From assembly GCF_949987515.2 (NCBI RefSeq), contig NC_082687.1:118215838-118279837 (forward strand): a stretch of DNA of 64,000 bases. Reading direction: 5' to 3'. Position 1 is the stretch's first letter, and each line of letters starts with the position of its first letter. The stretch comes from Delphinus delphis (lineage: Eukaryota > Chordata > Mammalia > Artiodactyla > Delphinidae). Position numbers and translations under genes: made by a program. Positions 12,259 to 24,800 of the stretch are shown in pieces. The notes under the pieces are model-generated. The model was not told the DNA's origin, ran no database searches, and was given only the letters and a program-made list of their open reading frames with translations.

Positions 12259-12266
12259 AAAAAAAA

Positions 12267-12504
12267 TTTTATTGGAGTATAGCTGCTCTCCAATGTTGCA
12301 TTCGTTCCTACTCTACAGCAAAGTTAATTAGATATATGTATACATATATCCCCTCTTTTGGATTTCCTTCCCATTTAGGTCACCACAGAGCACTGAATAG
12401 AGTTCCCTGAGCTATACAGTAGGTTCTCATTAGTTATCTATTTTATACATAGTATCAGTAGTGTATATATGTCAAACCCAGTCTCCCAATTCATCCCACC
12501 CCGC
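12267..12504 (-). mobile_element. L1 3' UTR fragment, minus strand
   Basis: Reads as the reverse of an L1 3' UTR from its very end ('ttttattggagtatagctg') to 'caattcatcccacccc'. It abuts the plus-strand L1 at 11667-12258, so the two tails face each other and their 3' UTRs form an inverted pair. Confidence 0.88.
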
Positions 12505-12699
12505 TATTGAGAAGTCCTGAAATCAAAGACACCTCAGTAGCAATGAGAACATGGAGTGCCACCTCTGTTTCTATATATCATATTCCACTAAATACCCAGG
12601 ACTTCTTGCATAATGGACTGATTCAAAACAGGGACAGAGGGCTTGTTTTCTCTAAAACTCTCAAGGTCATGAAAGACAGGGAAAGATAAAGGAACTGTT

Positions 12700-12962
12700 T
12701 CAAATAGAAGGAAGCTAAAGAGACATAACAACAAATGCAATGAAATCCTGGACCAGAAAGTGAAAAAAAGACCTATTTTGAGAATAACTAGAAAATTTTA
12801 ATGAGATTATTATATTTATCTCTATATATGGTTGATAGTGCAAGTATGTTGAGATATTAACAGTTGTTGGGGAACCTAGGTGAGAGAAATCAAAGTTCTT
12901 TGTACTCTTTTTGCAACTTTTCTGTAAATTTGAAATTAAGTAAGTTACTAGAAACTTGTCAA
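12700..12962 (+). repeat. Ancient repeat, possibly old L1-type 3' end
   Basis: Motifs 'ttctttgtactctttttgc' and 'aacttttctgtaaatttgaa' recall a common ancient mammalian repeat terminus. Family not secure. Confidence 0.4.
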
Positions 12963-13029
12963 CCTGAAATGGAACAGTAATATCAATAATAGTGTTATTA
13001 TTTAGTAGTCTGAATGAAAAATATAGTTT

Positions 13030-13335
13030 GAGTTCTATGAGGTAAGGTTGTGGGGAGAATGAGTAGAGGCTTCAGGGGCTGAAGAACATTGGGGTGAGCT
13101 CTGAAGTGTGGGTAGGATTTTGATAATAAGCAGAGTAGGGAGAAAAGGAAGAAGGACATTCCAGGTCAGAGAAATAGCAAGAACAAAGAATTTGGGATGA
13201 AAATGAGCATGGTGTGCTTGACAGTTGGCTGGAGTGGAGGACTGGTGTTGAGAAATAGTGGGAGATGGATTGAAATTGTGGAAGGAGTCCAGAGTATGGG
13301 TGGCACATCAGTATAAGGCAGAGCAAATTAGGGTT
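13030..13335 (+). repeat. Ancient mammalian repeat, family unassigned
   Basis: Contains the landmark order 'gacattccaggtcagagaaa', 'agcatggtgtgcttgacag', 'ggctggagtgga'. The same unnamed ancient family appears in other phases at 38940-39570 and 61745-63640. Confidence 0.45.
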
Positions 13336-15885
13336 TGATCTCACTTTCAAAATAATTTACAGACCAAAATTTGAAGCAAAGAAAAATAGAAAATGATGAC
13401 TTTATTTTTTACTATCTTTTTTTTTTTAAAGCAACTTCACCTAAGAAAATGTGTCAAGAATTCAAACTTTGTCATTGACTTAATGTTACTCTAGGGCAAC
13501 CTCATTGTTTTGGGGGACTGTATTCATTCATTCAACAATGTGCATTACCTTCTTACTATAGTTTCTTGCACACTTCCAAACCCACTGTCATCTAAGATCT
13601 TTGCACTGCTCTTCTCTCTATAAGAAGCCTTTTTCCTCTAGATAATCAGTTTATTTTATTTATTATAATTTTCAAGAAATAGTCTTGGGTGAATTTTAGA
13701 ACCCATATTAAGAATACTTAATTTTTTATCATAATAGCAAGTTTTTTTCTCAGTGTTAGTTGAGGATGATCCTCAGAAAATGGCAAAGGCCTTGTCTTGT
13801 GTTTTATTTAAAAAGTGTTTATTACCTAATCCCTTCCCTCACCCACCACCAACACCCCTAGAAAAGCAGAGCTTCCCATGGGATGATGGGTGAAGTCTGA
13901 TATGACAGATCTTGACTGATGACTGAGCAACAGTAAAGTGTTTCTTTATGGGAAGTTCATTTATGAAAATTGTATTTACCTGTACAGTTTTCCATTTTTA
14001 TTGGCTTTTAACTTTACATATAATTATTCAGAGGATATTGAGTCTAAGATATGAAGTAACAGCTTGGATTTCGACTTTATTTTTGTTGTAATAAATAGCT
14101 AAAATTTGTTTTGGTAGATTGAGCAAATGTTCCTTTTATCATTGATTTGTGAAGCCATTGTCATCTTCTACTACATTATTATATATACCATTTTTTCTGG
14201 ATAATTGTTCTTTTCCACTGGTCTGTCTCTCAAGTCATATTATTATCACAAAATGTACTGATAAAGAGTTACAGTGCATTTTCATTTCTGAGCACGTAAG
14301 TTTCTCTTATTATTATTCTTTTTCGTAGATATTCTCAACTAATTTATTTACCCCGAAGAGCTTTGGAATCAATCTCTCAAGTACCAGTAAAAAATAGAAA
14401 GGAGGAGGAGATTTTTATGGGAATTGAGTCTTATTATAAATTAATTTAGAAATAAAATAGAATCTGTATTTTTAATGTCATTTTGTCATGCAGGAATTCC
14501 AAATGAAGTCTGGAAGGTGAGTCAGGTGGTTGCTGTTCTTCCTGTGGTGGTAGTGGGTGATGGACAGGTTCTGGCAGACACAGGTTTTTCTGACGCCAGA
14601 CTGCACATGCCACTCTCTGGTGGAATAGGCAGCTGTGATAGCAACACCAGTTTCCAGCTGTTTCCTGACTTCAGAATAGCAGTAACAGTTTTCTGATATT
14701 TGGATAGTAGTTGCATGGCATGGCCTTGCAGTCTAGTGGTCTTCCCATGACTTCTACTCTTCCATTAATTCCAGTAACTTCCTTTTTTGTGTGAAATACC
14801 TAGACTAGTTTCTAGACTAATACCTAGACTAATTTCTCCTTCCTGAATTGAAACCTATTCCCATAAACAGATTCACAAAGTTTGGAATCTGGATTATTAT
14901 CTTACAAGTTTGGACTTGAAGGCAACAATAAGCCAGCGGAAAATGAGATACTGGTGGTCAATTAAAAAGTAGAAAAACTATTAAGTGATTACTTGAGGTT
15001 GTCTGGAAAGAAGGGGTTATTTAAGGCAAGGCTTTGACACATTATATAGCTGCTGTCATAAACTATTGTGATAGGACTAAGGAGTACCTACTTCTGTGGG
15101 TCAATATCTAACTCCAGAAGTAATGAAGAGCTTAAAGAAAGAGAATAAAATGTTCTGAAGTTTTAGTTTTGGTCTTATGGTATGGTCTGAGGACATGAGA
15201 CCTTCTATGACTATTCTAAGAATTTCTTCTCTTGTAGACTCAGAGCTGATGTAGCTAAAAACAAGACAGAGTCTGATCTTGCATGCCTAATTCCAACACA
15301 GGTTGAATTCATAGCTTCACCAGATCTCTATGTGAAATTTAGGATAATGATTAGGAAAGAGTGTGACTTTAAGAAAGGGTTAGGGACAATTGGTAGTTTA
15401 GATGAATCCAGGTTCTGTGAATCACCAAGTCCCAGTGAGCTGCTTTGCCATCAGTAGTCCTTTCTCGCAGATGAATCTAGTACTGTCTTGCTTGAAGATC
15501 CTTCAAGGATTTTACCTGAGGCAGTTAACCTACAAAGGATGCTAATCCTCTTCATGTCCACCTCTCATTGTCATCAGATCCGTATTAGAGTCAGATTCCA
15601 TCTTGTCTCAGAAGAACAATTAAAAAGTTGGAAGCAGAAGAAAATAGATACACATCAAAAAGAATTTTAAGATCTTAATAATTTAACTTGGTAGAACCCT
15701 TAGTAATATATATGGGAATGAATTCTAAGAGTGCTGATGAGGAAGGAAGATATTTGTTAGTGTGGGTTGAGTTGATCTGTGTAGGTATAATGACCAGGCA
15801 TGTGGATACAGTGTATTAGCTTGAGCATCTGAGACCAGCATTGGAAATCTGCTTGCTTGGAGAACAGAAATCTCAACAGTTCTCT
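13336..15885. other. No gene identified
   Basis: A possible short L2 trace lies at 13585-13650 ('gatctttgcactgctctt'). The GC-richer stretch 14480-14720 has open frames on both strands without family resemblance. I see nothing else to report. Confidence 0.45.
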
Positions 15886-15889
15886 GTAT

Positions 15890-16330
15890 TAAATTAAAAT
15901 GGGATGCCAGACTTCCCTGGAATAATGGAGAGTGTGGTAGACAGGAATGCCTGTTGACAAATATTTCAGGTCCTCTACTGAGAACATCACAGAATTGTAC
16001 TTCCAGGCCCCCTTGTTAGTTAGTAGAGGGTACGTAATTCCATTCAATAAACTGTGAGAGAACGTGGCACACATCATTTACAGGCCAGGGCATTTAACTG
16101 CTAATGCCACACTTCCAGAGCATTTCTTCCCTCTGCTACATTGACAGACAGTGTTTGAGATGGTGGCTGTTGCTTCAGCTTGGTTCACTGAGTGTCTCCG
16201 GTGTAGAACCGCTTTGCTGACCTGAAGTGAGCAAGTAGTGTGAGTTAAACATAAGCCTTCAATATATACAACCACTGAGATTCGAGGACAGTTACTGCAT
16301 CGTAATCTAATTTATCTTGACTTACACCTA
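15890..16330 (+). repeat. Ancient LTR-like interspersed repeat
   Basis: An ordered set of motifs matches a widespread old mammalian element: 'ccagagcatttcttccctct', 'gtttgagatggtggctgttg', 'aaccactgagattcgagga' and 'gttactgcatcgtaatcta'. I recall it as LTR-like but cannot assign the family name. Confidence 0.5.
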
Positions 16331-16439
16331 GAGAAAGTGAAACGCTGAGAATTTATCATGTATTATCCATACATCCACGATATCACTATGTACCCCAGGA
16401 AATTTCCCAAAATACTGCCATGACCAAAGTGCTTAAAAA

Positions 16440-17248
16440 CAGTAGCTACCCCTTAATCACGGGGAATATGTTCCAAGACCCCCAGTGGATGCCTGAAACT
16501 GCAGATAGTACTGAACCCTATATATGCTATGTTCTTTCCTATACATACATACCTGTGATAAAGTTTAATTTATTAATTAGGTACAGGAAGAGATTAACAA
16601 CAATAATAAGATATACTGTAATAAGTGCTATGTGAATGTGTGTCAAAATTTCTCACTGTACAAATTTAATGCCCTTTCCATCTTAACTAAGCACCTATGA
16701 TGCACTGTGGCTGCAAACTTTTGCAGTTTGAGATGCAACAGCAAAACTAGTACCAGTGCCTTTTCCCTTCTTCACAATTTCACTGATAGAAAATTCATTT
16801 TTACTGTGAAATTTAACCATCTCAGCATTTGACTTTTTCTTTCCTTATAAAGTCAAGAACTTTCACCTTGTCACTTAAAGGGCACACTTTATGGCTTCTC
16901 TTTGGCATATCCGAATAGCCAACATCACTACTCTTGTGCTTTGGGGCTGTTATTAAGTAAAATAAGTGTTGTGTACAAGCACTGCGATACCTGGACAGTT
17001 GATCTGATAACCTAGATGGCTACTAAGTGACTAATGGACGGGATACCCCAGACAAAAGGATGATTCATGTCCAGGGTGGGGTGGAGCAGGATGGTGCAAG
17101 ATTTCATCACGCTACTCGGAATGGTGCACAATGTAAAATTTATGAATTGTTTATTTCTGGAAATTTCTATGTAATATTTTTGGATTGGGGTTGACCACAG
17201 GTATCTGAAACCTCAGAAAGTAAAACCACAGATAAGGAGGGACTACTG
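16440..17248 (-). mobile_element. Tigger-family (pogo-like) DNA transposon, 809 bp
   Basis: The right end, reverse-complemented, reads 'cagtagtccctccttatctg' and the left end reads 'cagtagctaccccttaatc', a decayed terminal inverted repeat. A TA follows the right end at 17249-17250; the left TA is lost. The interior holds the first part of a pogo-type transposase on the minus strand, so this is an internally shortened derivative of an autonomous Tigger. Its right terminus and flank were later copied to 19096-19151. Confidence 0.82.
16660..16951 (-). pseudogene. Decayed N-terminal Tigger transposase fragment
   Basis: The minus strand is recognisable as the start of a pogo/Tigger transposase, the CENP-B-type helix-turn-helix DNA-binding half. 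Family members bind their own inverted repeats with this domain; the catalytic DDE half is absent. The expected start codon position reads AAC-AGC in place of an ATG context. An in-frame stop follows within about ten codons, and several single-base shifts occur further on. No product is possible. It is part of the transposon at 16440-17248. The assignment rests on remembered family sequence. Confidence 0.65.
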
Positions 17249-17987
17249 TACATTGGCAAAAGAAGCATCAATTTCCTTGAGGTCTGTTGTAACTTCCCTC
17301 TGAAAGCTGGAGATGACAGTGGAAGATGCCGTGATTGAGATGGATGCCTTATTTCAACGGGATGATGGAATCCCAGAAACGCAGAGTTATGTGGTAGCTC
17401 TTCAGCACCAGGCATAAAGTACATATAAATACCATAATAGTTAACAAGACCAAAGCATGAACTGGAATGATTTGACCCACAAGAATCACCCTCTCCCTAG
17501 GATGCAAATACATCTGCAAGAACAGCATACTGACTCTTACTTGACATGTGTGTCGAAAAATGAAACTCTAAGTTTGGGGAACAGAGACCTGATACAAGTC
17601 AAAAAAAAGAGTGTAGAGAGATATGGATTCCCTAAAAGGAAAGACACTGCAATATTGTCACAAGGTTGTGTTATAAATATTCCTCCTCAGATCCCTCTGC
17701 CTCCCACTCCAGTCATTCCCAAAGGAATCTGTGGCCATTTATATAGTCTTTATATACTGGGCAAAGAGATAGTCAGAATATTAGGAGAATTTTAAACATT
17801 GAGACCTGGGTATCTTAGCTAAGGGTATTCTATGAAGGGTGAGTGACTAGTTCTGTTTCTAAACCCCACCCATGGTAAGATAAAATCCCTTTCACAACAT
17901 GGAGGATTTTAGATTGTTAAGTTTGGTTTCTCTTATAGTTAGAACTTTGGAATCTCTGTTTTCATGAATGTTTCCTTGGAAAGGCAG
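17249..17987. other. No gene identified
   Basis: Flank of the Tigger element. A 112-codon open frame at 17457-17795 has no recognisable domain and low-complexity proline-rich segments. I judge it a chance frame. Confidence 0.45.
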
Positions 17988-17997
17988 AAAAATTGTA

Positions 17998-18147
17998 CCT
18001 AGAGGGGTGGGATAGGGAGGGTGGGAGGGAGATGCAAGAGGGAGGAGATATGGGGATATATGTATATGTATAGCTGATTCACTTTGTTGTAAAGCAGAAA
18101 CTAACACACCATTGTAAAGCAGTTATACTCCAATAAAAAAAAGGTAA
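17998..18147 (+). mobile_element. L1 3' end only (150 bp), plus strand
   Basis: Terminal L1 3' UTR ('gatatggggatatatgtata', 'gcagttatactccaataaa') with an A-rich tail. It is flanked by the 10-bp duplication 'aaaaattgta' at 17988-17997 and 18148-18157. Confidence 0.9.
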
Positions 18148-18219
18148 AAAAATTGTATATTAACTGCAGACACATATATAAATGTCGCATATTGGTAAAA
18201 AAAAAGCAATGGTCAAATT

Positions 18220-18445
18220 TTAATTCTAGTTTCAGATAATTTGGACCCTAGTTCTGGTTCTTCCTTTAACTGTTTTTAAAATGCTGGGAAGTTTTCTTAA
18301 CCTCTTTGAACCTCTTTGAATCATCAATAAAATGGGATGAATATAGTACATGATGTATTTTTACAAGGTTGTTGTGCGGTTTAAATAAGAGGATGCACTT
18401 GAACTTTGTACTTTGTGAAGTGTAGAATGTTGTGGAAATGTTTCT
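18220..18445 (+). mobile_element. MIR SINE remnant, plus strand
   Basis: The MIR core order is preserved: 'cttaacctctttgaacctc', 'tcaataaaatgggatgaata', 'acaaggttgttgtgcggttt'. Diverged, as expected for this age. Confidence 0.7.
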
Positions 18446-19534
18446 TTTTCATCATTTTGGATTCCCACATCAAAAATTTCTTAAGAGGAGGATTACGGCT
18501 AATTCATTTTAAAATCCCCCAAATATCAAACATCATGTATTGTACCTAACAGTTACTTACTTGTTGTTAAGATAAAGTTGCATTGAGAACTAAATATTAG
18601 AGCACAATATAGGATTTTGGTGAACTGGGAACAGCCCTCCATTCACTGACTCCTTCTCTGTATATTGTGTTTTACAGTAGCTAAGTAATGAAAGAGGCTT
18701 TAGTCACTCCACGGTACACTGAAACCCAAAGGTAGCCTTTTAGTGCTGTTTTACACATCCTCAGTAATTCCCACCTGACAATATGCCTCTCAACATCATC
18801 CAGGCATTACCAACATCTCTGCCACCTTCCTAAGAGCATATCTTTGCCCAATCACAAAACTACGCAACAAATACAAGAAACCTCTAGTAGGGTCGATGTT
18901 CCAATAAAGGTTCTTTGCAGGATGTGTCCAGATACTGCAAGACACAAAAGGGAAAGTAAAACTTTTGGGGAGTAGGATGTGAACTATTAATAACAGCATT
19001 CCACTTGAAAACAGGGAGTCGGACTCGCAGGCATATATTTTCTTGTACTGGAAGAGGACATCTTGTTCTCAGATTCTGTTTTGTTCACCTCTTCCCAGGG
19101 AAATTGATGCTTCTCTTGCCAATGTACAGTAGTCCCCCCCAATCTGTGGTCTTGTTCACCTCTTCCAAAAGCACGTTTTTATCTTACTTGATTAGAAACT
19201 GTGCAATTCACCTCGCTGAAATGGTTTTAACAATTAAAAAGCTCTAGAAAGCAAGGTGTTATCAAGTAGTATGAATTATGCCACCTTGAGTGGTACATGA
19301 ACCTAGATGCCAGGAATTTTTAGAATACAGTTTCAGTAATTCCAGGCAGTTAAACTATTTGTTTATTTGGTTCATTAATTTACTTTTTGCAAGTTTGCAT
19401 CTCATTTGCAAAATGCATTAAATTCTTCAGTATTTTTACAATAGGGTTGAGTTTCATAGTCTTAAAATATGAGCCTATGAAAGGAGTCTATTTCAGATTC
19501 TTTCTCACTAGTGGCTTATCAGAAAGCTGTCATT
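18446..19534. other. No gene; contains a templated insertion
   Basis: Nothing identifiable except the 56-bp insertion with 15-bp flanking repeats at 19081-19166. Confidence 0.5.
19081..19166. repeat. 56-bp templated insertion between 15-bp direct repeats
   Basis: 'ttgttcacctcttcc' occurs exactly at 19081-19095 and 19152-19166. Between them, 19096-19151 is an inverted copy of about 17226-17285. That source spans the right Tigger terminus and its outside flank, with about five mismatches. There is no A-tail. Confidence 0.85.
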
Positions 19535-19545
19535 AAGATACCAGG

Positions 19546-19834
19546 ACGGGCTTCCCTGGTGGTGCAGTGGTTAAAAATCCACCTGCCAATGCAGGGGACA
19601 TGGGTTCGAGTCCTGGTCCGGGAAGATCCCACATGCCACGGAGCAACTAAGCCCATGCACCACAGCTACTGAAGCCCGCGTGCCTAGAGCCTGTGCTCCG
19701 CAACAAGAGAAGTCACTGCAATGAGAAGCCTGTGCACCTCAACAAAGAGTAACCCCTGCTCGCTGCAACTGGAGAAAAGTCCACATGTAACAACAAAGAC
19801 CCAACACAGCCAAAAATAAAATTAATTAATTAAA
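19546..19834 (+). mobile_element. Long CHR-1-like tRNA-derived SINE, plus strand
   Basis: Starts at 'gggcttccctggtggtgca' and has a B-box-like 'gggttcgagtcc' at about 19602. It carries the long body with 'gaagcccgcgtgcctagag' and ends in 'aaaaataaaattaatt'. The duplication 'aagataccagg' lies at 19535-19545 and 19835-19845. It is longer and of an older type than the ~200-bp copies elsewhere here. Confidence 0.95.
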
Positions 19835-19845
19835 AAGATACCAGG

Positions 19846-21534
19846 GCAATACCTAGGGAACATTTATTCTATATTTAGGTAGAAGGTGACCTGAAATTGC
19901 TCTGGTGAGTTCAGATGATTTATACGTTGTCTTGTTTGGTTTATTAAAATATACCCTGGGTGTAGAAAAGCTGTTTGGATTTGGTGAGCACAAGAGTGTG
20001 AAGATGTGTATGTGTGTGCATGTTTGTGTAGTGTGGCAGTTGGGGCTGAAAATCAAAGTCCGGATGCATAACTGTTGATGTTACAAAATGTTATGAAAAA
20101 GTCGTCTCTTTGTCACCCTGCTATTAGTGAATGTGCACTCTGTGTATGCAAGTCTGTCCTCTGCTTTCTGAGGTTGCTGCAGGCCGTTTAGACTTTTCTG
20201 ATTTAGCTGTTTCTAAAGTGACCCTCCACTTTAGCTTCCACTTAGTTTTTGTTGTATTTCTTGGGACCATCTATGTAGGAAATGCTTATTTCATTTCATA
20301 AGAGATTGTAGTTTAAGTATATCAAGAACCTTTTTCCTCCTTAACCTGTTCATGTCTGTGTCTATTATTTGAATAAAGTAGTGACTCAAAACATTTTTCA
20401 AAAATTAAAAAGTCTACTGGATTTCTCTTAGAGTTCACTTATTTTAGGGAAAGGGGTAACCCAGTTTCAATAAGGACCAAACTAAACCTACTAAAAATTG
20501 GTCAGAACTGTCAAATAATTTCTTAAATAAATTTACCATCAATCTTGAGATAATTCTGAGTCCCAAGTTTCACTCAAAGAAAACAATTAAAATGTGGAGT
20601 TGTTTTGTGTTTTGAAGGAAAGGGGAACGTGATGAGATTTCCTTTTACCTGTTTAGGGACCTGAAGTCTGTAAAATTTATTAAAGAATTTTACATGGAAA
20701 GTAAATCTTTGATAGCATTTAGTTATATGCACAATAAATTATACCTGCAACTAGCATCTATTATCAATCTTTTTTTTCTCCTTTTAAAAATATTATTTAT
20801 TTCTTTTTTTAACAATGGTCATCATGGTTTCTGAGTCGTGACCCAAAATGGAACAAAATATTTGAAATCTGGAGGTATTAAATTTTTTTACTCCACATAT
20901 TACTTTATTCTTGTACTACTACTACATAGTATCGTTGAAAGAAGTATGTAAAATTCACAAGAATATTTACATCTAAAAAATTTTTTAAACTTACCATATA
21001 TCCCCTAAAAACACTGTAATGTTTTTGAATCTTTACGAAAAGGACTCAGTGAAAAGCATTTTGTATCTTTATTTCAGTCAGTGATATCAAGACATACAAA
21101 TATAGATCTAATGTTGATTAAAACAAGTGTTTTATATAATTGAATGATGTAATACACCAGAAAATGAAAAATGAATATTGTCTCCAAGCATTCTCACTGT
21201 TACAAATTTATTCCACTACATTCTGCTTTCTTTGAAAGTAAGATGTTTGTTCATAGTAATAAGTGTGCTAAAATGTCAAGGACTCAACAATTCACATTCT
21301 ATAAAAATATTGTCATAAAAATTTCTAAAAAACCAAAAGGGATATTTTAATCATTTCATCTGTAATGAGCCATTTTTATTGATGATCACATCTTCCTTTA
21401 GAAAATGAACATTCAAAATAGCTTAAATATTAAAAAAAAATTTGCCTGCCTCTACAGATAAGATTGGCTTTGGAAAATGAATCTTAGATTTGCCAGCAAT
21501 ATGTGTTAGAATAAAAAAAGCTCAGCAATTATAG
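19846..21534. other. No gene identified
   Basis: AT-rich sequence with no repeat family, RNA gene or exon that I can support. Confidence 0.5.
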
Positions 21535-21806
21535 TAAATGTATTTTCTTTTTTTTTAATTCTTTTTCAAATTCTTTTTCCACTTAGGTTATTACAGACTA
21601 TTGAGCATAATTCCCTGTACTGTACAGTAGGTCCTTGTTGGTTATCTATTTCAAATATAGTAGTGTGTACACGTCAGTCCCAAACTCCCAGTCTATGCCT
21701 CCTCGTCACCCTTCCCCCTGGTAACCATAAGTTCATTCTCTAAGTCTGTGAGTCTGTTTCTGTTTTGTAGATACGTTCATTTGTATCATTTTTCTTTTTT
21801 GTTGTT

Positions 21807-24800
21807 TTAGATTCTGCAAATAAGTGATATCACATGATTTGCCTTTCTCTGTGTCACTTACTTCACTTAGTATGATAATCTCCAGGTCTCCATCTATGTT
21901 ACTGTAAATGGCATTATTTCATTCTCTTTTATGGCTGAGTAATATTCCATTGTATACATGTACCACATCTTTACCCATTCATCTGTCGATGGACTGTGTT
22001 AGATTGCTTTCATGTCTTGGCTGTTGTAAACAGTGCTGCAATGAACATTGGGGTGTATGTATACTTTTGAACCAACTTTTTCTACAGATATATGCCCAGG
22101 AATGGGCTTGCTGGATCTTATGGTACCTCTATTTTTAGATTTTTAAGGAACCTCTATACTGTTCTCCATAGTGGCTGTACCAATTTACATTCCCACCAAC
22201 AGTGCAGAAGAGTTCCCTTTTCTTCACATCCTCTCCAGCATTTAAAGTTTGTAGACTTTTTGGTGATGGCCATTCTGACTGGTGTGAGGTGGTATCTCAC
22301 TGTAGTTTTGATTTGCATTTCTCTAATAATTAGCGATGTTGAACATCTTTTCATGTGCCTCTTGGCCATCTATATGTCTTCTTTGGAGAAATGTCTCTTC
22401 AGGTCTTCTGCCCATTTTTTTGATTGGGCTGTTCGTTTTTATGTTATTGAGTTGCATGAGCTGTTTGTGAATTTTGAAGCCTAATCCTCTGTCGGTTGCA
22501 TCATTTGCAAATATTTTCTCCTATTCTGTGGTTGTCTTTTTGTTTTGTTTATGGCTTCCTTTGCTTTTGAGTTTAGGTTCCATTTGTTTATTTTTGTTAT
22601 TATTTCCATTACTCTGGGAGATGGAGCAAAAAAGATATTGCTGCAATTTATGTCAGAGCGTGTTCTGCCTATATATTCCTAAGAGTTTTATAGTAAATAG
22701 TCTTACATTTAGGTCTTTAATCCATTTTCAGTTTATTTTTGTGTATGGTGTTAAAGAATGTTCTAAGTTCATTGTTTTACATGTAGCTGTCCAGTTTTCC
22801 CAGTACAATTTACTGAAGAGACTGTCTTTCCTCCATTGTATAGTCTTGCCTCCTTTATCATAGATTAATTTTCCATGGGTGTGTGGTTTCACTTCTTGGT
22901 TTTCTGTCCTGTTCAATTGACCTATATTTCTGTTTTTGTGCCAATACCATACTGTTTTGATGACTGTAGCTTTGTAGTATAGTCTGAAGTGAGGGAGCCT
23001 GATTCTTCCAGCTCTGTTTTTCTTTCTCAAGATTGCTTTGGCCATTTGGGGTCTTTTGTTTCTCCATACAAATTTTAAGATTTTTTTTGTTCTAGTTCTG
23101 TGGAAAATACCATTGGTAATTTGATAGGGATTACATTGAATCTGTAGATTGCTTTGGGTAGTATAGTCATTTTCACAGTATTGATTCTTCCAATCCAAGA
23201 ACATGGTATATTTTCCCATCTGTTTGTGTCGTCTTCTATTTCTTTCATCAGTGTCTCATAGTTTTCTGCATACAGGTCTTTTGTCTCCTTAGGTAGGTTT
23301 ATTCCTAGGTATTTTATTCTTTTTGATGTGATGCTAAATGGAATTGTTTCTTTCATTTCTTTCTGATCGTTTGTTGTTAGTGTATAGAAGTGCAGCAGAT
23401 TTCTGTGTATTAATTTTGTATCCTGCCACTTTACTGAATTCATTGATGAGCTCTAGTAGTTTTCTGGTAGCATCTGTAGGATTTTCTATGTATAGTATCG
23501 TGTTGTTTACAAACAGTGACAATGTTACTTCTTCTTTTCCAGTTTGTATTTCTTTTGCTTCTCTGATTAGCAGGGCTAGAACTTCCAAAACGATGTTGAA
23601 TAAAAGTGGCAAGAGTGGACATCCTTGTCTTGTTCCTCATCTTAGAGGAAATGCTTTTAGCTTTTCACCATTGGGTATGATTTTAGCTGTAAGTTTGTCA
23701 TATATGGCCTTTTTTATGTTGAGGTATGTTCCTCTGTGCCCACTTATGGGAGAGTTTTCATCACAAGTGGGTGTCGAGTTCTGTCAGAAGCTTTTTCTGC
23801 ATCTGTTGAGGTGATCATATGGTTTTTATTCTTCAATTTGTTGATGTGGTGTATCACACTGATTTGTAGATATTGAAAAATCCTTGCCTCACTGGAAAAA
23901 ATCCCACTTGATCATGGTGTATACTCCTTTTAATGTATTGTTGGATTCCGATTGCTCATATTTTGTTGAGAATTTTTGCGTCTGTGTTCATCAGTGATAT
24001 TGGCCTGTAATTTCCTTTTTTTGTGGTGTCTTTGGTTTTTGTATCAGGGTGATGGTGTCCTCATAGAATGAATTTGGGAGTATTCCTTCCTCTGCAATTG
24101 TTTGGAAGAGTTTCAGTAAGATTGATGTTAACTGTTCTATAAATGTTTGGTAGAATTCACCTGTGAATCCATCTGGTCCTGGACTTTTGTTTGTTGGGAG
24201 TTTTTAAATCACAGTTTCAGTCTCATGACTTGTGATTGGTCTGTTCATATTTTCTATTTCTTCCTGGTTCAGTCTTGGGATATTGTACCTTTCTAGGAAT
24301 TTGTCCATTTCTTCCAGGTGGTCCACTTTATTGGCATATAGTTGCTTTTAGCAGTCTCTTACCATTCTTTGTATTTCTGTGGTGTCCATTGTAACTTCCT
24401 TTTCATTTCTGATTTCATTTGTTTGAACCCTCTCCTTTTTTTTTCTTGGTGAGTCTGTCTAAAGGTTATCAATTTTGTTTGTCTTTTCAAAGAACCAGAT
24501 TTTAGTTTCATTGATGTTTTCTATTGTTTTCTTCATCTCTATTTCATTTACTTCTGCTCTCATCTTTATGATTTCTTTCCTACTGCTAAGTTTGGGTTTT
24601 GTTTGTTCTTTCTCTAGTTGCTTTAGGTGTGAGCTTAGATTGTTTTTTGAGATTTTTCTTGTTTCCTGAGGTAAGATTGTATTGCTATAAATGTCCGCTT
24701 AGAACTGCTTTCACTGTATCACATAGGTTTTGGATTGTTGTGCTTTCATTTGTCTCTAGGTATTTTTTTATTTCCTCTTTGATTTCTTCAATGATCCTTT

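Noticed and set aside
14475..14716. Coding exon suggested by GC-richer frames on both strands
   Set aside because: No domain, no clear splice-site pair, and overlapping frames in both directions, which is common by chance in such composition.
16660..17424. Shared peptide 'LMLLLPMYSS' at 17.2 and 19.1 kb as a gene family
   Set aside because: It is the translated image of the 56-bp templated insertion and its source, not conserved coding sequence.
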